Below are positions 19,217 to 29,200 of a stretch of DNA of 64,000 bases, in pieces. Origin of the DNA: Arthrobacter sp. 9AX (GTDB lineage: Bacteria > Actinomycetota > Actinomycetes > Actinomycetales > Micrococcaceae); the NCBI RefSeq assembly GCF_902506095.1, contig NZ_LR733293.1, positions 1,939,885 through 2,003,884 of the forward strand, written 5' to 3'. Under the pieces are notes generated by a model, which was not told the DNA's origin, searched no databases, and saw only the letters and a program-made list of their open reading frames with translations. Each line of letters begins with the position of its first letter. Positions within the stretch are counted from its first letter, which is position 1. Position numbers and translations under genes: made by a program.

Positions 19217-19244
19217 GGGGACCCCGCCTTCCGGCGGGGTCCCC
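19217..19244. terminator. Terminator of the small zinc-ribbon gene
   Basis: A perfect 12-base stem GGGGACCCCGCC/GGCGGGGTCCCC with a TTCC loop, just past the stop of the 19262-19483 minus-strand gene. Confidence 0.85.
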
Positions 19245-19261
19245 ACAGCTTCGGTGTGCTG

Positions 19262-19483
19262 CTAGTCGATTTCTACGGTTGCTTTCTCGTGAAGCTTCCC
19301 CGTCTCATCGTGCCAGTCCGAGCTCAACGGCTTGAGCGTCGCTTCAACTGCACGTGCGTGGTGGCCGCAGAACAGCAGCTCACCGCCGGAGGACTCCAGT
19401 ACAACCCGGACATATGCCTGGGCTCCGCAACGATCGCACCGGTCGAGTGCGTTGAGTGTGCGGTCTGCCACTGCTGTTGTCAT
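19262..19483 (-). CDS. Small zinc-ribbon-like protein (DUF7455 type)
   Basis: 73 residues: LDRCDRCGAQAYVRVVLESSGGELLFCGHHARAVE, split here at the CxxC (C16, C19) and the CGHH. Together these could bind one zinc. Proteins of this size and sequence commonly flank sigA or gyrase/topoisomerase genes in actinobacteria; the role is unknown. The ATG has AAGGAGG about 5 nt upstream on the minus strand. An AT-rich TATATAGAC (19519-19511) lies where its promoter should be. Confidence 0.85.
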   Translation of the reverse strand: MTTAVADRTLNALDRCDRCGAQAYVRVVLESSGGELLFCGHHARAVEATLKPLSSDWHDETGKLHEKATVEID

Positions 19484-19738
19484 GTCGGCCTCCTTAGTAG
19501 ATCTGTACGTCTATATAACCAGTATTCGTAACAAAACCATCGCAAGGATGGGGCAAGTTCGCTGTCCGCGTAGCCGCAAGAGTCCGTCAAGATCTCCGCA
19601 GCACCCGCTAAAAAGCCCGAAGTGGCGCGGCGCACAGGCCACCCCACGTGTGGCAGTCGGCGCTCCGCGGCCCGGCCGACTACCCTAGGAAGAGCGATTC
19701 CCAGCCCGCTGTCCCGTCCCTGAAGGAGTTCATCACCG

Positions 19739-21847
19739 GTGGCACCAAGTTCTGATTACACTGCCCGGCACCTGTCTGTACTGGAGGGCCTCGAAGCCGT
19801 CCGCAAGCGCCCCGGCATGTACATCGGCTCCACCGATTCCCGCGGGTTGATGCACTGCCTCTGGGAAATCATCGACAACTCCGTTGACGAGGCACTGGCC
19901 GGCTTCGGCCACGACATCAAGATCATCCTCCACGCCGACAACTCCGTGGAGATCCACGACGACGGCCGCGGCATCCCCATCGACAAGGAACCGAAGACCG
20001 GACTCACCGGTGTCGAAGTGGTCTTCACCAAACTCCACGCCGGCGGCAAGTTCGGCGGCGGCTCCTACACGGCCTCGGGCGGCCTCCACGGCGTCGGCGC
20101 GTCCGTAGTTAATGCGCTGTCCTCCCGGCTCGACGTCGAAGTGGACCGCGGCGGCAAGACCTACAAGATGTCCTTCCGACGGGGCGAACCCGGGCGCTTC
20201 AAGGACCTTGGTTCGAAAATCGACCCCGCCGCAGATTTCACCCCGTTTGTGGACGACTCCGTGCTGGACGTGGTGGGCAAGGCCAAGCGCGGCGTCACCG
20301 GCACCCGGATCCGCTACTGGGCTGACCGGCAGATCTTCACCCCGGACGCGAAGTTCTCCTACGACGAACTTGCCGCCCGCGCCCGGCAGACGTCCTTCCT
20401 GGTGCCCGGCCTCAAACTGACGGTGCGCGACGAGCGGAAGGCCCCGGGCACGCCCGGCGAATCCGGCCCCCACGAGGAGGTCTTCCACCACGACGGCGGC
20501 ATCTCCGAGTTCGTTGAGTTCCTTGCTGCCGATCCCGCGGTCACCGACGTCTGGCGGCTGCACGGTTCGGGGAAGTTCAAGGAGACCGTCCCTGTACTGG
20601 ATGAGCGCGGGCACAGCCAGCTCGCCGAGGTGGAGCGCGACTGTGAGGTGGATGTAGCCCTGCGCTGGGGGATTGGCTACGACAGCACCGTCCGGAGCTT
20701 TGTGAACATCATCTCCACGCCCAAGGGCGGTACACACCAGTCCGGTTTCGAGCAGGCACTGGTCAAGACCTTCCGGAAAGCCGTGGAGACCAACGCCCGC
20801 AAGCTGAAGGCCGGCAACGACAAGATCGAGAAGGACGACATCTTCGCCGGCCTCACCGCCGTGCTGACAGTGCGCCTGGCCGAACCGCAATTCGAAGGCC
20901 AGACCAAGGAAATCCTGGGCACCTCCGCCGTGCGCGCCATTGTGTCCAAGGTGGTGGAGCGCGAAATCACTGCGAAGATCAATTCCACCAACAAGAACGA
21001 CAAGTCGCAGTCCGCCCTGCTCCTGGAAAAAATCGTCAACGAGATGAAATCCCGCATCTCGGCCCGGGTGCACAAGGAAACCCAGCGGCGCAAGAACGCG
21101 CTGGAAACTTCCTCGATGCCCACCAAGCTTGCCGACTGCCGCACGGACGACGTCGAACGTTCCGAACTGTTCATCGTGGAAGGCGACTCGGCGCTGGGAA
21201 CCGCCAAGCTGGCCCGCTCCTCCGACTTCCAGGCTCTCCTGCCGATCCGCGGCAAGATCCTCAACGTCCAGAAGGCCTCGGTGGGGGACATGCTCTCCAA
21301 CGCCGAATGCGCCGCCCTCATCCAGGTGGTGGGCGCGGGTTCCGGCCGCAGCTTCGACATCAGCGCAGCCCGCTACGGCAAGGTCATCCTGATGACGGAC
21401 GCCGACGTGGACGGCGCGCACATCCGCACGCTGCTCCTGACCCTCTTCTTCCGCTACATGCGGCCCATGATCGAAGAAGGCCGGGTCTTCGCCGCTGTCC
21501 CCCCGCTGCACCGGGTGGAGGTCATCAACGCCGGCCAGAAGGCCAACGAGATGATCTACACCTACTCGGAAGCCGAGCTGCACGTGCTCCTGGCCCGGCT
21601 GGCCCAGGAGGGCAAGCGGTACAAGGAGCCCATCCAGCGCTACAAGGGCTTGGGTGAGATGGACGCCGAACAGCTGGCGGAGACCACCATGGACCCGCGG
21701 CACCGCACCCTCCGCAAGGTGGGCATTGAGAACGCCAAGCAGGCGGAGGAGATTTTCGACCTGCTGATGGGCTCCGACGTCTCGCCCCGCAAGGACTTTA
21801 TTATCGCAGGCGCCTCCAGCCTGGACCGGGAGCGCATCGACGCCTGA
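19739..21847 (+). CDS. parE: DNA topoisomerase IV subunit B
   Basis: ATPase subunit of the type IIA topoisomerase that decatenates chromosomes, acting with ParC encoded at 30243-32750. The 702-residue protein has the GHKL ATPase motifs EIIDNSVDEALAG, DDGRGIPI and GGLHGVGASVVNAL, and the TOPRIM motifs EGDSALG and DADVDGAHI. The length and the pairing with a nearby ParC favour ParE over GyrB; homologues are often labelled gyrB-like. GTG start at 19739 with AAGGAG 10 nt upstream. Confidence 0.92.
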   Translation: MAPSSDYTARHLSVLEGLEAVRKRPGMYIGSTDSRGLMHCLWEIIDNSVDEALAGFGHDIKIILHADNSVEIHDDGRGIPIDKEPKTGLTGVEVVFTKLHAGGKFGGGSYTASGGLHGVGASVVNALSSRLDVEVDRGGKTYKMSFRRGEPGRFKDLGSKIDPAADFTPFVDDSVLDVVGKAKRGVTGTRIRYWADRQIFTPDAKFSYDELAARARQTSFLVPGLKLTVRDERKAPGTPGESGPHEEVFHHDGGISEFVEFLAADPAVTDVWRLHGSGKFKETVPVLDERGHSQLAEVERDCEVDVALRWGIGYDSTVRSFVNIISTPKGGTHQSGFEQALVKTFRKAVETNARKLKAGNDKIEKDDIFAGLTAVLTVRLAEPQFEGQTKEILGTSAVRAIVSKVVEREITAKINSTNKNDKSQSALLLEKIVNEMKSRISARVHKETQRRKNALETSSMPTKLADCRTDDVERSELFIVEGDSALGTAKLARSSDFQALLPIRGKILNVQKASVGDMLSNAECAALIQVVGAGSGRSFDISAARYGKVILMTDADVDGAHIRTLLLTLFFRYMRPMIEEGRVFAAVPPLHRVEVINAGQKANEMIYTYSEAELHVLLARLAQEGKRYKEPIQRYKGLGEMDAEQLAETTMDPRHRTLRKVGIENAKQAEEIFDLLMGSDVSPRKDFIIAGASSLDRERIDA

Positions 21848-21926
21848 CGGCGTGCCTGCAGCCTCGCCAAGGGGGCGTGGCCGGGAAGCGGGACGTACGA
21901 CGGCGGGACTCTTCCGGGCGGGATTC

Positions 21927-22919
21927 CTACCCGAGCAGGCCCGGCACCACCAGCAGGGCGGTGGGGAGCGCCAGCAGGAGCACGCAGCCGGCGAGCACCA
22001 GGCTGCGGACCGGGGCAGGCAGCTGTGGCTGCGGCGAAAGCAGCCGGCTGACGCGGGACGCTGTGGTGCGGGCCGAATCTGCGCCTGCAGTGCCGGCTGT
22101 GGAGTCAAGCCCTGCCAACGACAGACTGGTCTGGCCGGGCTGGAGGCCGGCATCGGCCGGGGTCCTGGCCGATCCGCTGGCCACGATGGCGATGGCCTTG
22201 ATGAGCGTAGCCTTGCTTTCAGTCTTGAGAGCGACGTCGTCGGCCAGCATCTCGATCAGGGAGTTGACGGACTCCTGTGCCAGGCGGGTGGTGGGAAGCC
22301 AGGGGAGGGCCTGCCGCCAGGCGGCGAATGCCCACAACAGCAGGTGGTGCCGCTGGCTCAGGTGCGCATTTTCGTGGATCAGCACGGCGCGGAGCTCGGC
22401 CGGTTCCAAGGCGGCCATCAGGCCATCGGACAGCACGGTCACGGAGCGGGCTCCGCCGGGAAGGCAGTAGGCCACGGGCGAATCATGGCTGATGACAAGC
22501 GTCCCGGCCCCCTCGGCAGACGGTGAGGCAAGGAGCCCCAGAAGCTCCCGGTGCCGCCGCCGCTGGCGCTCGATCTTGTAGTAGGTCAGCAGCAGGGTGA
22601 ATACCAGGTGGGCGGTCAGCAGCGCCGCGGCGGACAGGGCGAAGATATGCCAGAAACCGAGGTCGGTGGTGGGCGCGTTGAAGAGCACCATCCCCGCAAG
22701 CGCCCGCAGGCCGGCGAGCAGGTTGTCGCCGACTGGCTCCAGGCCATACACAAGCATGGCACCGATCATCGACAAGCCACCGGCGAGTGCGATGGCCTGC
22801 CAGAGCACCATGGCCGTAAACGGGGACCGGGCGGGCCACTTCGCACGCGAAAGCAGGATAGGCACCGGCCACGCCAGGACTATCGCAAAGACCGCCAGCA
22901 GGTACGAGGCCCAGAACAT
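21927..22919 (-). CDS. M56-family membrane metallopeptidase (BlaR1-like, without a sensor domain)
   Basis: A 330-residue integral membrane protein with about five helices (3-22, 35-57, 67-80, 91-113, 303-326) and a cytoplasmic zinc-protease segment carrying HENAH (182-186) preceded by SHDSPVAYCLPG. In the BlaR1/MecR1 family this domain triggers loss of the BlaI/MecI repressor when a signal is sensed. Here the penicillin-binding extracellular domain is absent, so the signal is not a covalently bound beta-lactam, at least not by the BlaR1 route. It lies six bases downstream of the BlaI-type gene, clearly as one operon. Confidence 0.9.
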   Translation of the reverse strand: MFWASYLLAVFAIVLAWPVPILLSRAKWPARSPFTAMVLWQAIALAGGLSMIGAMLVYGLEPVGDNLLAGLRALAGMVLFNAPTTDLGFWHIFALSAAALLTAHLVFTLLLTYYKIERQRRRHRELLGLLASPSAEGAGTLVISHDSPVAYCLPGGARSVTVLSDGLMAALEPAELRAVLIHENAHLSQRHHLLLWAFAAWRQALPWLPTTRLAQESVNSLIEMLADDVALKTESKATLIKAIAIVASGSARTPADAGLQPGQTSLSLAGLDSTAGTAGADSARTTASRVSRLLSPQPQLPAPVRSLVLAGCVLLLALPTALLVVPGLLG

Positions 22920-22925
22920 GGTCCG

Positions 22926-23312
22926 CTAGATGTGGCCAAGCAGTTTGCGCAGGGTCTCGGCTTCACCTTCGGAAACGGAACCAATGAAGCGTGCCAGCAC
23001 GGCCTCGCGGTCCGGTGCCGAGCCCAATACTTCGTGCATCAGTTCGGCGGTGTGGTCCTCGCGGCTGGATACTGCCTGGTAGCGGTGCGGACGGGTGCCG
23101 CGTTCCCGCTCCACCAGGCCCTTCTTCTCCAGCCGGGACAGGACGGTAAGCACGGTGGTAACGGCCAGTTCCTTGCCCTCGTGGCCGGCCGTGCCGTCCT
23201 GGCCGGCCGACGTCTGCGCGAGCCGGTCCCGCAGGGTGTTCGCGGTGGCTGCTTCATGGCCCGCCCAGAGCAGATCCATCACTGCCCGTTCCAGTTCACC
23301 AAGACTAGCCAT
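22926..23312 (-). CDS. BlaI/MecI-family transcriptional repressor
   Basis: A 128-residue winged-helix protein: MASLGELERAVMDLLWAG at the start, AVTTVLTVLSRLEKKGLVERE as the recognition-helix region and a C-terminal dimerisation part ending in LRKLLGHI. An insertion around residues 34-47 (Gly/Gln-rich) precedes the recognition helix. The ATG at 23312 has AAAGGAAAA upstream; the longer in-frame start is unlikely. Divergent from cydA. The gap carries three palindromes matching the BlaI-box pattern, so autoregulation and control of cyd are the natural inference. Confidence 0.93.
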   Translation of the reverse strand: MASLGELERAVMDLLWAGHEAATANTLRDRLAQTSAGQDGTAGHEGKELAVTTVLTVLSRLEKKGLVERERGTRPHRYQAVSSREDHTAELMHEVLGSAPDREAVLARFIGSVSEGEAETLRKLLGHI

Positions 23313-23390
23313 TGCACTTTTCCTTTGTTTCCCCGCACCGCTGCCATGGACAGGCGGTGACATCATGCGATTACCTACTACTACAGATCC

Positions 23391-23419
23391 AATTTACCCC
23401 GATTCCCCTTCACTTTCTA
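23391..23419 (-). promoter_or_regulatory. Candidate promoter of the blaI-like/M56 operon
   Basis: On the minus strand, TAGAAA (23419-23414) and TAAATT (23396-23391) are 17 bp apart, each 4 of 6 to consensus. The -35 lies inside the palindrome at 23415-23431. A half-site TGTAGTAG follows near +1. Confidence 0.35.
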
Positions 23420-23431
23420 CATTGGGTAGAA
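23415..23431. promoter_or_regulatory. BlaI-like operator 1 (blaI promoter)
   Basis: TTCTAC-ATTGG-GTAGAA, six-base perfect arms, over the -35 of the presumed blaI promoter. Confidence 0.6.
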
Positions 23432-23499
23432 CACGCGCGGGTCACGCCCTGCGGCAGGTGTCGAGGGGACTGCGGCGCGTTTTTACACCGCCGCTGGCA

Positions 23500-23527
23500 T
23501 TGTTCTACACTTTGTAGAAGTTAGAAT
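23500..23527 (+). promoter_or_regulatory. Candidate cydA promoter
   Basis: TTGTTC (23500-23505) and TAGAAT (23522-23527, 5 of 6 to consensus) are 16 bp apart, about 50 bp before the cydA ATG. Confidence 0.5.
23503..23519. promoter_or_regulatory. BlaI-like operator 2 (cydA -35/spacer)
   Basis: TTCTACA-CTT-TGTAGAA, a perfect seven-base palindrome covering the -35 and spacer of the cydA promoter. Confidence 0.65.
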
Positions 23528-23545
23528 TTCTACAGAACGTAGAAA
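23527..23545. promoter_or_regulatory. BlaI-like operator 3 (cydA transcription start)
   Basis: TTTCTAC-AGAAC-GTAGAAA, perfect seven-base arms, beginning at the last base of the -10 and covering the expected start of transcription. Confidence 0.65.
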
Positions 23546-23574
23546 AACCTGCCCGGCTCACAGTAGGGACCGCC

Positions 23575-25188
23575 ATGGACGCTTTGGACGCTCTGGAAAT
23601 CGCACGCTGGCAATTCGGCATTACCACGGTCTACCACTTCATGATGGTCCCGCTGACCATCGGCCTGGGCTTGGTGGTTGCCGTGATCCAGACCCTCTGG
23701 CACCGCACGGGAAAGCCCGAATACCTGCGGATGACCAAGTTCTGGGGCAAGCTCTTCCTGATCAACTTCATCATGGGCGTGGCCACGGGCATCGTCCAGG
23801 AGTTCCAGTTCGGCATGGCGTGGAGCGAGTACAGCCGGTTTGTTGGTGATGTCTTCGGAGCCCCGCTGGCACTGGAGGCATTGCTCGCCTTCTTTGTGGA
23901 GTCGACCTTCCTGGGCCTGTGGATCTTCGGCTGGAAGCAGCTCAAGCCGGCCATCCACCTGGCCTGCCTCTGGATCGCCGTGATCGGCTCCGTGTTCTCT
24001 GCCTACTTCATCATCGTGGCCAACAGCTGGATGCAGCACCCCGTGGGCGTCGAGATGATCGACGGCCGGCCGGTGATGACCGATGCCTGGGCAGTCTTCA
24101 CCAACAACACCGCCCTCGTGGCCGTGCCGCACACGCTCTTCGGCGCCCTCGCCGTGGCCGGCGGCTTCCTGCTTGGCATCGCCTGGTACCACCTCTGGCG
24201 CAGGCGGCGCGACGGCGTGGACACCGTGGGTGCCGACGGCAGGGTTATCCCGGGTGAAGCAGCAGGCATCCCCGGCCGCGACCGGAACGACCACAAGGTG
24301 TGGCTCCGGTCCCTGCGGATCGGCGCTGTGGTGGCCATGATCTCCTTCGCCGGAACCGCGCTCACCGGCGACCTCCAGGGCAAGCTGATGTTTGAACAGC
24401 AGCCCATGAAAATGGCGGCCGCCGAAGCTGCCTGCCACGACGGCACCGGCTTCTCCGTCCTGAGCATCGGAAACATCGGCTCGCAGAACTGCGACGACAT
24501 CGTGGCCCTGATCGAAGTTCCCGGCATCCTCTCCTACCTCGCCAAGGGTGACTTCACCACCGAGGTCCAGGGTGTCAACAGCCTGCTGCCCGAGTACAAG
24601 GAGAAGTACGGCACCCACCTGCCGGACAACCCGATCTACGGCGAGCGGGCCGGCCAGGAAATCGACTACCTTCCGGTCATGGAGGTCACCTACTGGGGCT
24701 TCCGCATGATGATCGGCTTCGGCGGCCTCGCTGCCCTGGCGGCGCTGGTGGCCCTCTGGCTCGCCCGCAAGGGAACCGTGCCGGAGTCCCGGTGGCTGAT
24801 GCGCCTTGCCGTCCTCGGGATCCTCGCCCCGTTCGGTGCCAACGCGGCCGGCTGGATCTTCACCGAGATGGGCCGCCAGCCGTTTGTGGTGGCGCCGAAC
24901 CCGGACCCCAGCGGCATCGACCAGGTGTTTATGTTCACGGCCGCAGCGGTGTCGCCCGGTGTCTCCGCCGGCGAACTGTTGACATCGCTGGTCACGCTGA
25001 CGGCCATCTACGCCATGCTGCTGGTGGTGGAGGTCAAGCTGCTGGTCAAGTACATCCGGGGCGGTGTGGTGTCCGCGATGCCGGAGCTGGTAAATGCCCC
25101 GGTGGACGAAAACGAAGACGCCACCCCCGGCCCCGGCGGGCAGGGCGGCGGCAAACCCGCCGACGACGTCCTGGCCTTCGCCTACTAA
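23575..25188 (+). CDS. cydA: Cytochrome bd ubiquinol/menaquinol oxidase subunit I
   Basis: Haem-carrying subunit of the high-affinity terminal oxidase, in the cytoplasmic membrane. The 537-residue protein opens with EIARWQFGITTVYHFMMVPLTIGL, whose H21 corresponds to a haem b595-type ligand. ESTFLGLWIFGW and the EMGRQPF motif (GRQPW in many homologues) follow. The quinol-binding Q loop lies around residues 215-350. ATG at 23575 with AGGGA upstream. First gene of a cydA-cydB-cydDC operon. The promoter carries two BlaI-like palindromes. Confidence 0.97.
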   Translation: MDALDALEIARWQFGITTVYHFMMVPLTIGLGLVVAVIQTLWHRTGKPEYLRMTKFWGKLFLINFIMGVATGIVQEFQFGMAWSEYSRFVGDVFGAPLALEALLAFFVESTFLGLWIFGWKQLKPAIHLACLWIAVIGSVFSAYFIIVANSWMQHPVGVEMIDGRPVMTDAWAVFTNNTALVAVPHTLFGALAVAGGFLLGIAWYHLWRRRRDGVDTVGADGRVIPGEAAGIPGRDRNDHKVWLRSLRIGAVVAMISFAGTALTGDLQGKLMFEQQPMKMAAAEAACHDGTGFSVLSIGNIGSQNCDDIVALIEVPGILSYLAKGDFTTEVQGVNSLLPEYKEKYGTHLPDNPIYGERAGQEIDYLPVMEVTYWGFRMMIGFGGLAALAALVALWLARKGTVPESRWLMRLAVLGILAPFGANAAGWIFTEMGRQPFVVAPNPDPSGIDQVFMFTAAAVSPGVSAGELLTSLVTLTAIYAMLLVVEVKLLVKYIRGGVVSAMPELVNAPVDENEDATPGPGGQGGGKPADDVLAFAY

Positions 25189-25211
25189 GCCGAGCACAGA
25201 GGATACAAATA

Positions 25212-26261
25212 ATGGAACTGCTGCCAACCATCTGGTTCATCGCCATTGCAGTGCTCTGGACCGGGTACCTTTTCCTGGAGGGCTTTGACCTGGGCGTAGG
25301 CATGCTGATGAAGCTGTTCGCCCGCAACAACACCGAACGCCGGGTCCTGCTCAACACCGTGGGCCCGGTGTGGGACGGCAACGAGGTGTGGCTCCTGACC
25401 GCCGGCGGTGCCACCTTTGCCGCCTTCCCGCTCTGGTACGCCTCGCTGTTCTCCGCCCTCTACCTGCCGCTGCTGGTGGTCCTGGTGGCGCTCATCTTCC
25501 GTGCCGTAGCCTTCGAGTACCGCGGCAAGGTGGACACTGAGCAGTGGCGGGCCCGCTGGGACTGGGCCATCGCCCTGGGGTCCTTCTTCGCCGCCTTCGG
25601 CGTGGGTGCGGCCCTTGCCCTCACCACCACGGGCCTGCCGCTGAACGCCAACGGCGACCGCGAGGGCGGCCCCTTCGCGTGGTTCAACGGCTACGCGGTG
25701 CTGGGCGGACTCGCCGTCGTCGGTTTCTCGCTGGTGCACGCCCTGGCTTTCCTCGCATTGAAGACCGACGGCGAGGTGCGGCACCGTGCCCGGCAATGGT
25801 TTGTCCGCCTGCTGCCCGTTATGCTCCTGCCCATTGCGGCGTGGGCGCTGACTGTCCAGTTCCTTGCAGGAAAGCCCTGGACCTGGACGCTGGTAGTGCT
25901 GGCCGTCGCTGCGGCCGTGGCCGCCTGGGTGCTGGCCCGCAGGGGCGCGGAAGGGAAGGCGTTTTCGGCCCTCGGAGCTTTCCTGGCCCTCGGTTCTGCG
26001 TCGATCTTCGGCGCGGTGTTCCCGGTGGTTCTGCCGTCCACGCTGAACGAGGCCTTCGACCTCACCATCTCCAACGCCTCATCCTCTGACTACACCCTGG
26101 GCCTGATGAGCGTTGTGGCTGCCTTCGGGCTCCCGCTGGTCATCGCCTACCAGGCGTGGACCTACTGGGTCTTCCGGAAGCGAGTCAGTGCCGCGCACAT
26201 TCCGGAAGCCCACAGCTTCCTGCCGGCAATCGCCGCCAAGGCTTTCACCAACAAGGGCTGA
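25212..26261 (+). CDS. cydB: Cytochrome bd oxidase subunit II
   Basis: A 349-residue multi-helix partner of CydA. The N-terminus MELLPTIWFIAIAVLWTGYL is followed by LEGFDLGVGML and VWDGNEVWLLTAGGATFAAFP, hallmark CydB motifs. AGAGGA lies 8 nt before the ATG at 25212. The 23-bp gap to cydA and a one-base gap to cydDC show a single operon. The frame is open upstream in a cydA shadow, so the Shine-Dalgarno sequence decides the start. Confidence 0.97.
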   Translation: MELLPTIWFIAIAVLWTGYLFLEGFDLGVGMLMKLFARNNTERRVLLNTVGPVWDGNEVWLLTAGGATFAAFPLWYASLFSALYLPLLVVLVALIFRAVAFEYRGKVDTEQWRARWDWAIALGSFFAAFGVGAALALTTTGLPLNANGDREGGPFAWFNGYAVLGGLAVVGFSLVHALAFLALKTDGEVRHRARQWFVRLLPVMLLPIAAWALTVQFLAGKPWTWTLVVLAVAAAVAAWVLARRGAEGKAFSALGAFLALGSASIFGAVFPVVLPSTLNEAFDLTISNASSSDYTLGLMSVVAAFGLPLVIAYQAWTYWVFRKRVSAAHIPEAHSFLPAIAAKAFTNKG

Positions 26262-26262
26262 C

Positions 26263-29200
26263 ATGCGTCCCACTTTCCCGTCCGGCCCGGCTACCCGTTC
26301 CGCCATCTACTGGCTGGGACTCCTCGCAGCCCTCAAGGCCTTGTCCCTGGTTCTGATCGGCCAGGCGGTGGCGTCGGTCCTCGCCGGGCTGGTGGCGGGA
26401 AACCCCGGGTGGGCCGAGCAAATTGCCGCAGGCATGGCCGGGGTGGTCCTGCGGTCCCTGACCGTATGGGGGCAGGCTGTGGCAGCGCGCCGGGCCGCAC
26501 TGGGCATCAAGGAGGAACTGCGTGCCGGGCTGCTGGAAAGGGCGCTGCGCAACGGTGTCCGGGGGACAGGGCCGGCCGACGGCGGACTGGCCGTGCTGGC
26601 CACCCGTGGCCTGGATGCGCTGGACAGCTACTACACGCAGTTCCTTCCCGCGCTGGTGAACTGCGCGGCGATCCCCCTGCTGGTGGGTGCGCGGATCCTT
26701 TTGGCAGACTGGGTTTCCGCCGTGGTCATCGTGCTGACCGTTCCGTTGGTCCCGCTGTTTATGGTGCTGATTGGGCGGTACACCGAGGACAACGTCCGGG
26801 AAGCCCAGGCCTCCCTCGCCCGGCTGTCCACCCACATGCTCGAACTCGCCAAGGGGCTTCCCGTGCTGGTGGGCCTGGGACGTGCCACCGCCCAGCGGAA
26901 AGCGCTCGAGGAGATCTCGGAGGAATACCGGTCCCGCACCATGGGCACCTTGCGGACCGCGTTCCTCTCCGCACTGGCGCTTGAACTGATCGCCACCATC
27001 TCCGTGGCAGTGGTGGCCGTGTTCATCGGCGTGCGGCTGGTGCACGGGGACATGCCACTGGAAGCCGGCCTCCTGGCCCTCATCCTGGCGCCCGACTGCT
27101 ACCTGCCGCTGCGCGAACTCGGCACCGCACACCACGCCAGCGACGACGGGAGGGTGGCACTCGCCGAAACCACTGCCGTCACCGGATCGCCCGAGCCGCA
27201 GCCGCTTCCGGCGGTCAGGGCCGGAAGGCCCGGCGCCCCCATTACCGTCACCGGCCTCACCGTGAGCTACGACGGAAGGCCGCAGCCCGCCGTCGGCCCG
27301 CTCACCTTCACGGCGCCGCAGAGCCGGATCACTGCACTGGACGGGCCCAGCGGCGCCGGCAAGAGCACGGTCCTGGGCGTCCTCGCGGGGACCATCGGGG
27401 ATGGCTCGGGAACTACGGTCAGCGGCAGCATCACCGGCCTGGACCGCCAGGACATCGCGTGGGTCCCGCAGCACCCGGTGATGGTGGCGGATACAGTCCT
27501 CGACGAGATCGTGCTCTACCTGTCCGGCGGCGCGGGCAGCGGGACCAACCGTCCCGCGCGCCATGCCGCCGAGGAGGCCGCCACGACCTGCCTGGCCCGT
27601 GCGGCAGCCGGCCACCTGGCGGCGAAGCACCCCGCCGAACTGAGCCCCGGTGAACTGCGGCGCGTGGCAATCGCCCGCGGGCTGGCCCGGATCGAGTCCG
27701 GTGCCAGCGTCCTGCTGCTGGATGAGCCCACGGCGCACCTGGATGACGAATCAGCGATGCTGGTGGAAGGGACCATCAGGAATCTCCGAGGACAGGTGAC
27801 CGTTATCCTGGTCGCCCACGAGGAGCGGACCCGCGCGCTCGCGGAACATCTGGTGCCGGTCGGGGGGCATGGCCTGACGGCGCCTGTCACGGGCAAACCG
27901 GACAGCATCCATCCGGCAGCCGGGCCGCCCGGTGCCGTCTCTGCTCCCGGGGTGGACTACGCGGACGCTGCTGCGGTTCCGTCCGCCGCTGCCGCGGCAG
28001 GCGGCAACGCCCAGCCCGGCGCAGTGCGGCTGCTGAGCGCACTCCTGGCGCCCGTTCGGGGCAAGTTCGCAGCCGCGGCCGTGGTGGGCACCCTGGCGGC
28101 CGTCTTCGCCGTCGCGCTGTCCGGCCTGTCCGGCTGGCTGATCATCCGTGCCGCCGAACAGCCGCCTATCCTTTACCTGCTGACAGCGATCGTGGGCGTG
28201 CGGTTCTTCGGGATCGGCCGGGCGGTGCTGCGGTATTGTGAGCGCCTGCTGCTGCACGACGCCGTGTTCGCCGCGCTGACGCGGCTGCGCGGTCGGCTCT
28301 GGGCGTCGCTCAGCCGGCGGGCGCTGCCGCTGCGTCGCCTCCTGCAGGGCGGAAACGTGCTGGGAACGGTGGTTGACGACGTCGATACCGTCCGCGACCT
28401 CCTGCCGCGCGTTGTCCTGCCGCCGGTCACGGCCCTGGCGGTTTCTGTGTTGGCAGTGGCCGCCACGGCGCTGCTGGTGCCGGCCGCGCTGGCGGCCGTG
28501 CTGGCCGCCAGCGTGGTGAGTCTCCTGCTTGCTCCGGCAATTGCCCTGTGGGGCGACCGACGGTCTGCCACCGCTGAGCAGCTCCTCCGGTCCGGCGTCC
28601 TGCGCCGGATTGCCGCAGCCCTGGACGCCCGCGCTGAACTGCATGCGAACGGCGCCGCCTCCCGCGTCCTGGATGACCTGCGGGCACAGGACCGGCGCGC
28701 CACCAGGGCTTCCCGGCGTTCAGCCTGGGCCGACGGCCTGGGCCAGGCCGTCACCACTGCTGCCTGCGCTGCCGCAGCCTTGGGGGCTGCCTGGCTTGCG
28801 GGCCCGGCAGTGCTCGCGGGCCGGCTCGCCCCGGAAACCGCGGCCGTCGTTGTCCTGCTGCTCCTCTCGCTGGTGGAACCTTTCGCGGCGATGACGACGG
28901 CGGTGCGCCAGTTCCCGGCGCTGCGTTCGGTGATGCGGCGGGTCGCCCGGTCCGGGGCCCTGGAGGACGCGCCCGGCAGGGGCGACGGCGATGGGCTGCA
29001 GACGGTGCCTGGGCGCCCGGGCGGCCTTCCCGGCGTCGAACTGGCGGGCCTGTCCGCGGCATGGCCCGGTGGGGCACCCGTGTTTGCCGGTCTGGACGCC
29101 GTGGCCGAACCGGGGCGGTGGCTGGCGGTGACCGGCCCGTCGGGGTCGGGCAAGTCCACCCTGCTGTCAGTCCTGCTGGGCTTTCTTCCCGTTGCTGCCG

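Noticed and set aside
21848..21926. Terminator between parE and the M56 gene
   Set aside because: No stable stem with flanking T or A run could be found in the 79-bp convergent gap.
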